Source: Massilia violaceinigra (lineage in GTDB: Bacteria; Pseudomonadota; Gammaproteobacteria; Burkholderiales; Burkholderiaceae_D). Taken from it: DNA of 64,000 bases. The notes under the pieces were generated by a model that was not told the origin of the DNA, did not search any database, and saw only the letters and a program-made list of their open reading frames with translations. The stretch covers positions 5,270,001 through 5,334,000 of the forward strand of contig NZ_CP024608.1 in NCBI RefSeq assembly GCF_002752675.1, written 5' to 3'. The position numbers were made by a program, and so were the translations under genes. This document shows, one piece after another, positions 46,735 through 55,408 of the stretch; the stretch's first letter is position 1; every line of letters begins with the position of its first letter.

Positions 46735-47190
46735 ATAATCAGCCGACATTTAATGTGAATTCAGTTGCGAAACTTTTCATCAAGGAGTCGACTTCGTACA
46801 GTAACTGATCGCCTGCCTGGCCAAGCGGCGTCAGAAATGCTTGGCTTGCGTCCCAAAATCGCGATCGGATCCAGCTCGGGGCAGTCCATTTCACATGGTT
46901 TTCCCGAAGGCCGAATGCCGCGTTGTGGATGAAAGTAACTTCGGAAAACTTCACACTCGAATCGTCGTCGTATCACCATCCGTTTCGTTGTCTTTACGCA
47001 ACAAAATATCCACGTGCAAGGAATAAAGCATTGGTGCGCGGATTCTGTTGCGGCTATTCTGAAATTGTAGACGCTCAAAGTTGACGAAAAATATATGACT
47101 TTAAAATAATGACATACAAAATCCAGCTTTCAATTTGACACGGGAATCGCGTTAAATCGGAATTGCACATGCACCGTGGAGGCGTAGGGA
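46735..47190. other. Low-GC gap; possible gene remnant on the minus strand
   Basis: 456 bp between the repair operon and the deaminase-type effector. A 71-codon GTG frame on the minus strand (46739-46954, KFSEVTFIHNAAFGLRENHVKW) has protein-like composition but no ribosome binding site and no known family. The remainder is AT-rich, especially 47085-47150, where the promoter of the downstream gene probably lies. Confidence 0.35.
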
Positions 47191-49053
47191 ATGGATAGCG
47201 TCAGGGCAGGGCCGCAGCCGGCACAGGACACTGCGCGCGTGTCGGAGCGCGGGACCGCACCGGTGGTGGACGATTTTGTCGATGGACGTACGGCGACGGC
47301 GCAGCTGCGCCGGTTGCAGGAACTATGCGGCAGGTCGCAGCGGGTGGCACAACTATCGGCAGTCGCAACCCGTGTACACGCGAGATACGCGCCCACGCAC
47401 CGCCAGGATGAAAACGTGATCCAGCGGGTACCGCGCGCTGGTGCTACTGCCGGCAACGGTGGCCGTGTCGGCTACGTCGTGCTCACCGCTGACGGGCCCC
47501 GCATACAAGTCACCTCCAGCAGCGGCCACCCGATTGGTGAGCCGGAACCGCTGGCCGGCTGGAGAGTCGATACTCCGCCGGCTGCCACTATGCACCATGC
47601 CGATATGCACCAGTGGGATGATCCGTCTGGTGACACGTCCCACGAATCTGACGTCGACGAAGGGTTCGAAGCGGAGATGGGCGAGAGCGAAGCCTCGTCC
47701 GATGATTCATCGAGCGAAGAGAGTATCGATGATGATGAGGAAGAATCATCGACGGACCAGCTCGTGGATGCGTCGGCCTTGCCGCCTTCGGTCACCACCA
47801 TGCCGGCCTCTGCAGTTTTGGGCTTCCAGGCAAGCAATGCAAAAATCAAACGAACCCCCGGCCTGAGGAAACGAAAAAAAGACACGTCAAGCGATTCGAG
47901 TGATGATGAAACTGTCGGAAGATCAAAAGTCGGACGCGGTGCGCTCGGGGAAGCGGCCTCGTCGTCCCGTCAGCTCCCCCCAGGCACCCGGAGAAAAAAT
48001 CATTTGCGCCGAAAGCGTTTTAACGTTGATAACTCGACTCCGGCGAGTGGTCACGTTTTGATCGGGGTGGAACCACGCCTCGAAGGGCGATCCTTCCAGC
48101 CTGAGAATGATGTGCAACGTGTTCAGCAAGTGATGAGACAGCTGACGACCGTACTGTTGGAAGAGTTCAAAGAGGGCGTTGAGGTTCAAGCACTGTTCAT
48201 TCCAAAACTCAGGGCACTGTTCATTGCATCGAATAATGAAACAACGAACGACGCCATTCACGCAGCAATTACTGGGCATCAATCGTTCCTGGACTTCGTG
48301 CAGGATCAGCTTCTACCTAAACACCGTATTGCCAAACCCGGAAAAACCAAAGCCGGCAAGCAGAAATTGATTCCAAAGAAGGTCCGGGATAAAGCACTGA
48401 ATCGGCGGGCGTCAAAACTGGCGCAGTACCTCAAGCGCACGAAACGCAGCCTGGCCCGCAGGAAAGGAGGGATGGTCGCTGCCTTTGTTCACTTGATAAA
48501 GACGGTCAAAAATATCGACCGGTTCGACCCGGACCAACCGCCGAGCGAGCAGGAAATTGGCAATCCTGGCCTCTTCATACTGGGAGAAAATCAGAAGGTG
48601 AAGGGACGTGAGGACTCATCCGAACACGCGGAAGTTAATTTCTTCCCTGTTATCGAGGAATTGGGTCTTACGCCGGAAGAATATATTATAGCCGGTCCAA
48701 AAGCCCCGTGCGCCACGTGTCTTGATAAAGGAGTCAGGCGGAATATTTTTTCTGAGAATCAAGACGGAGGGAAATTATTTCCCGGCCAGTTAGGCCGGAA
48801 TTCGGACGGAGAATACGATTCATCAGATCTCGATACCATCGTCGACAGGATGACGAAGCGCGGGGTGGTCCAGTCAGCAACATATCAGTATGCCAATTCT
48901 GAAAGCGAATTTGAACACGAGACGACGTCCTCCGAGGAGGAAGAGGAAGAGGAAGAGGAAGAGGAAGAAGTAGAAGAATCGGAACAAGAAAACGAAGAGG
49001 AAAAAGAAGAAGAGAAGGAGGACGACGACGACGGAGGGTTGATGGCCGAATAG
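47191..49053 (+). CDS. Modular effector with eCIS-like N terminus, deaminase-type domain and poly-Glu tail
   Basis: 620 aa. Residues 30-85 (RTATAQLRRLQELCGRSQRVAQL and VIQRVPRAG) resemble the N-terminal tails of proteins loaded into extracellular contractile injection systems. Residues about 150-195 are rich in Ser, Asp and Glu, and 222-232 is a basic cluster (KIKRTPGLRKRKK) like a nuclear localisation signal. The C-terminal third has HAE at 479-481 and PCATC with C507 and C510, the zinc-binding set of cytidine-deaminase folds, with GLTPEEYIIAGP leading to it. The tail from about 578 is almost pure Glu/Asp. The sequence proves the motif layout; nucleic-acid or nucleotide deaminase toxin activity is inference. 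AGGGA precedes the ATG. Confidence 0.72.
   Translation: MDSVRAGPQPAQDTARVSERGTAPVVDDFVDGRTATAQLRRLQELCGRSQRVAQLSAVATRVHARYAPTHRQDENVIQRVPRAGATAGNGGRVGYVVLTADGPRIQVTSSSGHPIGEPEPLAGWRVDTPPAATMHHADMHQWDDPSGDTSHESDVDEGFEAEMGESEASSDDSSSEESIDDDEEESSTDQLVDASALPPSVTTMPASAVLGFQASNAKIKRTPGLRKRKKDTSSDSSDDETVGRSKVGRGALGEAASSSRQLPPGTRRKNHLRRKRFNVDNSTPASGHVLIGVEPRLEGRSFQPENDVQRVQQVMRQLTTVLLEEFKEGVEVQALFIPKLRALFIASNNETTNDAIHAAITGHQSFLDFVQDQLLPKHRIAKPGKTKAGKQKLIPKKVRDKALNRRASKLAQYLKRTKRSLARRKGGMVAAFVHLIKTVKNIDRFDPDQPPSEQEIGNPGLFILGENQKVKGREDSSEHAEVNFFPVIEELGLTPEEYIIAGPKAPCATCLDKGVRRNIFSENQDGGKLFPGQLGRNSDGEYDSSDLDTIVDRMTKRGVVQSATYQYANSESEFEHETTSSEEEEEEEEEEEEVEESEQENEEEKEEEKEDDDDGGLMAE
48937..48966 (+). repeat. 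GAGGAA hexanucleotide repeat, five copies
   Basis: Five perfect GAGGAA units encode part of the poly-Glu tail. Slippage by one unit adds or removes two Glu without frameshift. Confidence 0.85.
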
Positions 49054-49054
49054 G

Positions 49055-49204
49055 ATGAAGCGGAGTGCGTATGAAGCGATTCTGAGTGGGAGCCAAGTGG
49101 TTGGCGTCACACAAGCGTGTCATTGGTCAACCACAGACCTTGATTATATGAACGAGGTGGCGGAAGAAGCCAGGACTGCCAGCGACAGTTGCGCAATGCG
49201 GTAG
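49055..49204 (+). CDS. Possible 49-aa ORF directly after the deaminase-type effector
   Basis: Begins one base after the effector stop (TAGGATG). The product starts MKRSAYEAILSGSQVVGVT and is acidic later (DLDYMNEVAEEARTASDS). No separate ribosome binding site is clear; reinitiation could suffice. An immunity gene is expected here if the effector kills bacteria, but this is short and unrecognised. It may be a remnant. Confidence 0.35.
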   Translation: MKRSAYEAILSGSQVVGVTQACHWSTTDLDYMNEVAEEARTASDSCAMR

Positions 49205-49325
49205 CTCTGCAGGGAATGCGCAGCCATGTTTCGGATTGTCGCCAATGTCACGCCGCCCTGTTATGGTACAGCGGGGCGCCACGAGAGCCTGATGTAATCA
49301 GGTGGCGGCTGCCGCCGCCGTCGAT

Positions 49326-49358
49326 AAAAAAAAAGGGCCGGAAATCGCTTCCCGGCCC
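49326..49358 (-). terminator. Rho-independent terminator of the EF-G gene
   Basis: On the minus strand, GGGCCGG plus three more pairs forms a 10-bp stem closed by a GCGA tetraloop, followed by nine T. It begins 22 bp after the EF-G stop. Confidence 0.93.
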
Positions 49359-49379
49359 CGAACTTACTTTACAACGAAA

Positions 49380-51422
49380 TTACGCAGCGATTGCCTCGGC
49401 GCGTTGCTGCATGCGCGGGGCGTGCCTTGCATACACCGCGCTGGCGAACGCGCGCCCTTGCGAGAGCGAGCGCAAACTGGTCGTGTGACCGAACAGATTC
49501 GCCAGCGGCACATCGGCAACCACTTCAACGCGGCCGGTCTGCTCTTCGATGCCGAGCACCTTGCCGCCGCGGCGCTGCAGGTCGCCGATGACATCGCCCG
49601 CATTCACGGCCGGTGCATCGACGCTGACCGTCATGACCGGTTCCAGCATCAGCGGATGTGCACGTTTCAGCCCGGCCAAGGTGCCTTCCTTGGCCGCCAC
49701 CGTGAACGCCATGTCGTTGCTGTCGACAGCATGGTAGTCGCCATCGAGCAGGGTCACCCTGACGCCCGTGACCGGGTAGCCGAGAGGACCTTGCGCCAGC
49801 GCCTGCCGCACGCCTTTTTCGATGGCCGGAATGAAGTTCGCAGGCACAACTCCGCCCTTGATCGCATTCTCGAAGGTAAACACGCCATCGAACTGTTCCA
49901 CCCGCAAAACGACGCGTGCATACTGCCCGCTGCCGCCGTTTTGCTTCGACACTTTGCCTTCCAGTTCCACCGCAGGCCCGGCGATGGTTTCGCGATAGGC
50001 AACCTGAGGCGCACCCACCGTGACTTCCACGCCCGTTTCACGGCGCACACGTTCCAGCACCACGTCCAGATGCAGTTCGCCCATGCCCCACAGCACCGTC
50101 TCGCCGCTGAGCGGATCGCTTTCGAGGCGCAACGACGGGTCTTCGCGCCGGAAGCGGTCGAGCGCGGCGAGCATCTTGCCGCGATCGCCACCCTTGCCCG
50201 GTTCGATCGCCAGCGCCACCACCGGTTCACCTGCGTGAATGGTTTCCAGCACCAGCGGCACGGCCTTGGTCGACAAGGTATGCCCGGTCAACGCATCCTT
50301 CAGGCCGGCGATGGCAATAATACTGCCGGCCTGCGCCTGGGCGACGCCGGTGCGGCGGTCCGCATGGATCACATACAGCCGGCCCACGCGCACCGTCGTT
50401 TCGAGCGACGCATTCCACAGCACATCGCCTTCGCGCAGGGTGCCGCCGTACAGCCGCACGTACGACAGCGAACCGTGGTCGTCGTGCACCACCTTGAACA
50501 CCAGCGCCGCCAGCGGGTCGGCATCGCCCGTGCCAACCGTCACCGGTGCACCGTCCAGGCGCGCCACCGGGGCGGCGCGTTCGTCGGGCGAAGGCAGCCA
50601 GTCGATGATGGCGTCGAGCAGCGGCTCGATGCCGGCATTGCGGTACGCCGAGCCGGAGAGTACCGGCACCGCGCGGCGCGCCAGCGTCATGGCGCGCAAA
50701 CCAGTGCGCACATCCGCCGGCGACAGCGTGTCGTGCGCCAGGAAGGCGAGCGTGAGCGCGTCGCTGGCATCGGCCGCCACCGCGGCGGCATGCGCATAGG
50801 CCGCCTCGGCCGCCGCGTGCAGATGCGCGGGCAGGGCGCTTGAAGTCATCACGCCAGCCGCATCCCACGCGAGGAAACGCTTGCCGAGTACGTCGATGGT
50901 GCCTTCGAATGCATCGCCGGCGCCGGCCGGAATGCTCAAAGGCACGGCCAGGGCGCCGAGGCGCGACGCGATCTGGGCCACCACGCGGCCGAAGTCGGCA
51001 CCGGTGCGGTCCATTTTATTGATGAATACAATGGTCGGCACGCCGTGTTTCTGCGCCTGGCGCCAGACGGTTTCGGTCTGGGGCTGGATGCCGGCGACGC
51101 CGCACAGCACCGTGACGGCGCCGTCGAGCACGCGCAGCGAACGTTCGACTTCGATGGCGAAGTCGATGTGGCCGGGTGTGTCGATCAGGGTGAAGGCGTG
51201 GCCGTTCCAGGCGCAGCGGGTGGCGGCCGCGCCGATGGTGATGCCGCGTTCCTTTTCCAGGTCCATGCTGTCCATGGTGGCGGTGCCTTCATGGACTTCG
51301 CCGGTGCGGTGGATCTCGCTGGTTTTCAGGAGAATGCGTTCGGACAGGGTGGTTTTGCCAGCGTCGATGTGGGCAATGATACCGAAGTTGCGCGAGTTGG
51401 CGCGAAGGACTGTAGCAGTCAT
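49380..51422 (-). CDS. Elongation factor G paralogue
   Basis: 680 aa translational GTPase. G1 is AHIDAGKTT, the switch region ends RGITI, G3 is DTPGHIDF, G4 is NKMD. Domains II to V follow in EF-G order, ending with domain V (HPLMLEPVMTVSV). It stands alone rather than with rpsL, rpsG and tuf, so it is probably a second EF-G, about 20 residues shorter than the main one. Roles of such copies include translocation only or recycling only. MTATVLRANSRNF at 51422 is the natural family start. A strong terminator follows. Confidence 0.92.
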   Translation of the reverse strand: MTATVLRANSRNFGIIAHIDAGKTTLSERILLKTSEIHRTGEVHEGTATMDSMDLEKERGITIGAAATRCAWNGHAFTLIDTPGHIDFAIEVERSLRVLDGAVTVLCGVAGIQPQTETVWRQAQKHGVPTIVFINKMDRTGADFGRVVAQIASRLGALAVPLSIPAGAGDAFEGTIDVLGKRFLAWDAAGVMTSSALPAHLHAAAEAAYAHAAAVAADASDALTLAFLAHDTLSPADVRTGLRAMTLARRAVPVLSGSAYRNAGIEPLLDAIIDWLPSPDERAAPVARLDGAPVTVGTGDADPLAALVFKVVHDDHGSLSYVRLYGGTLREGDVLWNASLETTVRVGRLYVIHADRRTGVAQAQAGSIIAIAGLKDALTGHTLSTKAVPLVLETIHAGEPVVALAIEPGKGGDRGKMLAALDRFRREDPSLRLESDPLSGETVLWGMGELHLDVVLERVRRETGVEVTVGAPQVAYRETIAGPAVELEGKVSKQNGGSGQYARVVLRVEQFDGVFTFENAIKGGVVPANFIPAIEKGVRQALAQGPLGYPVTGVRVTLLDGDYHAVDSNDMAFTVAAKEGTLAGLKRAHPLMLEPVMTVSVDAPAVNAGDVIGDLQRRGGKVLGIEEQTGRVEVVADVPLANLFGHTTSLRSLSQGRAFASAVYARHAPRMQQRAEAIAA

Positions 51423-51600
51423 GATGGTGCTTTCTAACATAGCGAGCGGTCGTGGATTGTCTTTGGGGACAAGCGCCGCGGGAGCCATGCGACCACCCTT
51501 GTTCAGTGATCCCGCGCGCGTTCTTCGTCGGCTGACTTCATGATATATATGCTCCTAAGCAACTACTGTGTGTGGGTGTGGAAAGCGAAACTGCGAAAAT

Positions 51601-51627
51601 AAAAAAGGCCCGAAGTGGGCCTTTTTT
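51601..51627. terminator. Bidirectional terminator-like hairpin in a divergent gap
   Basis: AAAAAAGGCCC, loop GAAGT, GGGCCTTTTTT: perfect 11-position symmetry with T-runs on both strands. It stands between two divergent genes, 178 bp from EF-G and 363 bp from the Sel1 gene, where no known gene ends. Confidence 0.85.
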
Positions 51628-51989
51628 GATGGGTGCTCGTCAAGAGCGAATCAAGGGGCGCACTGTCGCGGCCCGGGACGTTGTGAGCAACGTGCCGGGA
51701 GGGCGAAGGTAAAAAAGAGGATGTCCATTGAGTTCATGGCCGCAAGCTTATTGCCCCGTTTGAGAAATGTCAAGGGCTTATTCTGTTGTTGATTCGTCAC
51801 GCAGAAGCGCGTTCCAGACCGTCCCTGCCACGTCGGGACCGGTATTTTTATCCAAACATTGAATATAACCAACATTTCAGCGTGCTCTGATGTGAAAATA
51901 CTGTTCTGTTGCACAATCAATATTTACGCTGGCGCGCACATGCCGCGCGAGTGCCCGACAACATCGCAAAACACAGCAGGAATTTGAAT

Positions 51990-53177
51990 ATGAAACACCT
52001 CTCCAGCCGCTATGCGTGCGGCCTGATCGCCGCGCTACTGCTCTCGGCGTGCGCCACGCAGGAAAACGGAACGGCAGATGCGGCATCGGCCGGTATCGGC
52101 GCAGCCCCGGGCAGTCTGGTCGCCAACGGCAAACTGACGCCGGAAGGCGAGCTGCGGCGCGAACGCGCGTTCAAGGCGTACCAGGCAGGGAACAAGGCGC
52201 TGGCATATTCCGAATGGCTGGGGATCGCCGAGCAAGGCTTCGGCGAGTCGCAGTTCAATATCAGCGTGATGGAGAGCGATGGCGACACCGGCGCACCCAA
52301 CGTGGCCAAGGCCCTGGCGTGGCTGCAGAAGGCGGCCGATGCCAATTATCCGGAAGCCCAGTTCCAGCTCGGCCAGCGCTACAACAAGGGCGATGGCGTG
52401 ACCAAGGACGTGGCCAAGGCCGTGGCGTACTGGCGCAAATGTGCCGCGCTCGGCGAAAACCGCTGCGCGTACAACGCCGCGGTGGCGCTGGCATCGGGCA
52501 TGGGCGTGCCGCAGGACCGTGCCGGCGCGATCGCGCTGTTCACCGAAGCGGGCAGCGGCCCGACGGCCCTGGTGCCGGCGCAGTCCGAGCTGGGTAAGAT
52601 GTATCTGCAGGGCAGCGACAAGGAGCGCGACTACGCCAAGGCGCGCCAGTGGCTCGAACTTGCCGCGGCCGGCAACGATACTGATGCCCAGTACAACCTC
52701 GGCGTGATGTATGGCCAGGGCTTTGGCGTGAAGGCCGACAAGCGCAAGGCTGCCGCCTTGTACCAGCGCGCCGCCAAGCAGGGGCATCCGATGGCATCGA
52801 ATAATCTCGGCGGCGCCTACCGCTTTGGCGAGGGCCTGCCGAAAGACCAGAAAAAGGCCGTGGCCCTGTTCAAGCAGGCCCACGACGGCGGCGACATGCA
52901 GGGTACCGTCAACCTGGCCGACATGACGTTCAAGGGCTGGGGCGTGCGCGCCAACAAGACAGCGGCAGTGGAACTGTACAAGGCCGCCGCCGATGCCGGC
53001 CATCCGGTCGCACGCTGCCGTTACGCGCAGGCGCTGCGCCATGGCGACGGCGTGGCGAAGAATGCGGGCCAGGCCAACCGTCTGCAGGAAGCGGCGAACA
53101 ATGCCGGTACGCCTTGCGACAGCGATGCGCCGCTCGGCGAGTGGGTGGTCAACCGCAGGACCAGCGGCCGGTCCTGA
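51990..53177 (+). CDS. Sel1-repeat lipoprotein
   Basis: 395 aa. Lipobox LLLSAC at about residues 16-21, then eight or so Sel1-like repeats of 36 residues (EAQFQLGQRYNKGDGVTKDVAKAVAYWRKCA; DAQYNLGVMYGQGFGVKADKRKAAALYQRAA). Such solenoids mediate protein-protein contacts in the periplasm or at the outer membrane. AGGA precedes the ATG; the longer frame upstream has no signal peptide and is rejected. Partner unknown. Confidence 0.92.
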   Translation: MKHLSSRYACGLIAALLLSACATQENGTADAASAGIGAAPGSLVANGKLTPEGELRRERAFKAYQAGNKALAYSEWLGIAEQGFGESQFNISVMESDGDTGAPNVAKALAWLQKAADANYPEAQFQLGQRYNKGDGVTKDVAKAVAYWRKCAALGENRCAYNAAVALASGMGVPQDRAGAIALFTEAGSGPTALVPAQSELGKMYLQGSDKERDYAKARQWLELAAAGNDTDAQYNLGVMYGQGFGVKADKRKAAALYQRAAKQGHPMASNNLGGAYRFGEGLPKDQKKAVALFKQAHDGGDMQGTVNLADMTFKGWGVRANKTAAVELYKAAADAGHPVARCRYAQALRHGDGVAKNAGQANRLQEAANNAGTPCDSDAPLGEWVVNRRTSGRS

Positions 53178-53224
53178 ACGGCACGGATGAGCGCTGACAG
53201 CGGCGCGGGAAGGCCAGGCCGCAT

Positions 53225-53286
53225 ATGCAATCCGGTTGCATTTGCTCCCGCCTTCGGCTATGATCGTGTTTTGCAACACAGTTGCA
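53225..53286. promoter_or_regulatory. Twin operator TGCAA-N5-TTGCA upstream of the MerC-like gene
   Basis: Two perfect inverted repeats, TGCAATCCGGTTGCA (within 53225-53241) and TGCAACACAGTTGCA (53272-53286), share arms and spacer length. Their centres are 46 bp apart, and the second ends 27 bp before the MerC-like start. This looks like a dimeric repressor site pair. Confidence 0.6.
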
Positions 53287-53313
53287 CCAAGCAGCGCGAG
53301 TCTGGTCAGGTCG

Positions 53314-53721
53314 ATGATAAAACAAGTAATTGGAGTGGCGGACTACGCCGGCATGACGGCGGCCGCATTGTGCCTGCTGCACTGCCTTGGGCCGCCGCTG
53401 CTGATGGCCGCTTTTCCCCTCATGAACTGGTTTCCGCATGACGATGGCCTGCATGCCTGGCTGCTGGTCCTGGTCGCGCTGCCGGCGCTGATTGCCCTGG
53501 TAGCCGGCTTTCGCCAGCACCGGCGCGCGCTGGTGCTCGCCCTGGGCGCGTGCGGTTTCGCCTGCTGCTGCGCGGCGGTGCTGGTCGCCGGCCCACGTTA
53601 TGGCCACGGTGCCGAAGCCATATTGACCAGCATCGGCGGCTTGTTCATCTTCGCCGCCCACCTGAAAAACCGTTCGTTCTGCTCCGGCTGCACGCTGGCC
53701 GAACAGCCCGGCTGCTGCTGA
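53314..53721 (+). CDS. MerC-domain membrane protein
   Basis: 135 aa with four hydrophobic spans. The first holds CLLHCLGPP, the metal-binding cysteine pair region of MerC proteins; a CCCA motif lies in the third and the tail has CSGC and CC. MerC moves Hg(II) in mercury operons, but chromosomal MerC-domain proteins without merA usually belong to other metal regulons. AGG lies 7 nt before the ATG; the longer frame upstream overlaps the operator. Confidence 0.85.
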   Translation: MIKQVIGVADYAGMTAAALCLLHCLGPPLLMAAFPLMNWFPHDDGLHAWLLVLVALPALIALVAGFRQHRRALVLALGACGFACCCAAVLVAGPRYGHGAEAILTSIGGLFIFAAHLKNRSFCSGCTLAEQPGCC

Positions 53722-54258
53722 CCGTTCCCTTGCGCGCGGCGGGAAGTCTCCGGCCGCGCAGCCATTTTCCGGCCCTGCGCCGCCCGCCCGGCAACGTTTC
53801 CTTCCCCCCCCATTCCCTTGCCATGTACGCAGCGGGCTGAACGCAGCTGCGCGTATCGGCGAACATTGATTGCATACAACGCCTGGCCCGGGTGCCTGAG
53901 CCAGCGTCGATGCCGATACGCCAAAGCGATCGCGAGCCATTGTCCCAACTCAGCCGGATGAATCGCGCATCCCCTACGATTACCTGACTCTCCTGTGCTT
54001 TTCATGGAGCGGAACCATCAATCGTGAGGCAACCATGAAAACTGAACCAAACGACACGGGCGGGAATAAGCTCGCCACGGTTAGCAATAACGTCGCTCCG
54101 GTAGAGCAGGGAATGCAAAACGCAATGGAAAATGCCCCCGGTATGATTAAGACGATAAATTCGAGGCGTACGCAAAACTTCACCCATGAAGCTTGCACAA
54201 GGAAGTGCGGGCCAGCTAATCATTCGGGAACAGGCGTCCAGGCGCCCGGATGCCGAAG
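53722..54258. other. No confident gene
   Basis: 537 bp without a recognisable protein. A plus-strand frame from ATG 54035 starts with protein-like sequence (MKTEPNDTGGNKLATVSNN) behind GAGG, but continues as the antisense of the zinc-ribbon gene; at most its first 45 codons could be meaningful. Confidence 0.4.
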
Positions 54259-54504
54259 TCAGAAAATGAAACGCAGTATCCGGGATATGACATGCCACAG
54301 CGCTTTGGGAACATCGTTATCGCCGTCTTCCGGTAATTTGCCGGCGCCCGCAATCACGCTGCCTCCTTGCGCACGCCATGCATCGCGACAGGCCGTTATC
54401 TGGCGGGTCGAGGCGGCCGCCGGGCAGGTGCACTGCGCGCACACGGTGGCGCCGGACGCATTTGCCGTCCCGCAGCTCAGGCACGACCAGATGTAGTCAG
54501 GCAT
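54259..54504 (-). CDS. Small zinc-ribbon protein
   Basis: 81 aa. The N terminus WSCLSCGTANASGATVCAQC is a zinc ribbon with two CxxC knuckles 10-11 residues apart, preceded by the Trp typical of RanBP2/double-zinc-ribbon modules. The C-terminal end (LWHVISRILRFIF) is amphipathic or membrane-seeking. The ribosome binding site is poor. Function unknown. Confidence 0.6.
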   Translation of the reverse strand: MPDYIWSCLSCGTANASGATVCAQCTCPAAASTRQITACRDAWRAQGGSVIAGAGKLPEDGDNDVPKALWHVISRILRFIF

Positions 54505-54634
54505 ATGGAATGATCAGAAAAAAGAAGCTGCCGATGATACACGCTGGCGCCGGCAATATTGGCAAAGCGCTCATCCAGGCACCGTGCTTTCTTGTATCAT
54601 GAGCAGCTTTGATTTTCCGGTCAGGATCGCCCCG

Positions 54635-55408
54635 ATGTTTGCTTTGAACTTGAGCGCCGCTGGCGCCTTTTCCGCCGTGCTGTCGTGCGCCGCCATGGCG
54701 GCTGGCACGCCGGTGCGCCAGTCCTCCCTCGAGCTGTTCGACCACGCGCGCCAGCGCGCGGTGCCGGTGGAACTGTACTTTCCGCCCGAGTCGCGCGGCT
54801 GCGCGCCGGCGCGGCCCTGTCCCATCGCGATCCTGAGCGCAGGCACCGGCATCGGCATCCGCGAATACGGCTTCATCGCCAAACCGCTGGCGGCGCGGGG
54901 CTACCTTGTAGTGAGCGTCGATCACCAGCTCCCGACCGATCCGGCGATGCCGCGCGCGGGCGACCTGACCGCGCACCGGCGCGCGCTGTGGGAACGTAAC
55001 GCCAACAACATCCGCTTCGTCCAAGAGGCATTGCGCCCGTCTTCTGCGAGCTACGTGTGGGACAAGCCGCTTCTGGTCGGTCATTCGAGCGGGGGCGATT
55101 CGTCGGCCTGGATCGAGACCGAAACGCCGGGCTTCGCGTCGGCCATCATCACGCTCGATCACCGCCGCGCGGCGCTGCCGCGCGGAGCCACGCCGCCGGT
55201 GCTGTCGATCCGCGCCAGCGATACCGAGGCCGACGCGGGCGTGCTGCCCACGGCGCGGGAGCAGGCCGCGTCGGGCGCGCTCATCGTCAAGTTCGCCAAC
55301 GCGCGCCACAACGATATGTTCGACGGCGGCAGCGAGGAACTCAAGGCGCGCATCCTCGCTGAAATCGAAAAATTCTTGCAGAAACAGGGCGGCGCCAATG
55401 GTGCGTGA
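54635..55408 (+). CDS. Secreted alpha/beta hydrolase
   Basis: 257 aa. A signal peptide covers about residues 1-24. The hydrolase core shows the oxyanion-type AILSAGTGIGIREYGF, nucleophile elbow GHSSGG, and a late histidine in ARHNDMFDG. The fold resembles platelet-activating-factor acetylhydrolase-like and dienelactone-type esterases. AGGA lies 10 nt before ATG 54635, which also gives the signal peptide; upstream ATGs at 54584 and 54599 lack one. The 3' end overlaps the next gene by 11 bp. Confidence 0.82.
   Translation: MFALNLSAAGAFSAVLSCAAMAAGTPVRQSSLELFDHARQRAVPVELYFPPESRGCAPARPCPIAILSAGTGIGIREYGFIAKPLAARGYLVVSVDHQLPTDPAMPRAGDLTAHRRALWERNANNIRFVQEALRPSSASYVWDKPLLVGHSSGGDSSAWIETETPGFASAIITLDHRRAALPRGATPPVLSIRASDTEADAGVLPTAREQAASGALIVKFANARHNDMFDGGSEELKARILAEIEKFLQKQGGANGA

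Noticed and set aside
48874..49110. Minus-strand frame with poly-Phe/Leu
   Set aside because: Complement of the GAGGAA repeat; the apparent membrane protein is an artefact of low complexity.
54035..54496. 153-codon plus-strand frame
   Set aside because: Most of it is antisense to the zinc-ribbon gene and has no protein-like pattern after about residue 45.
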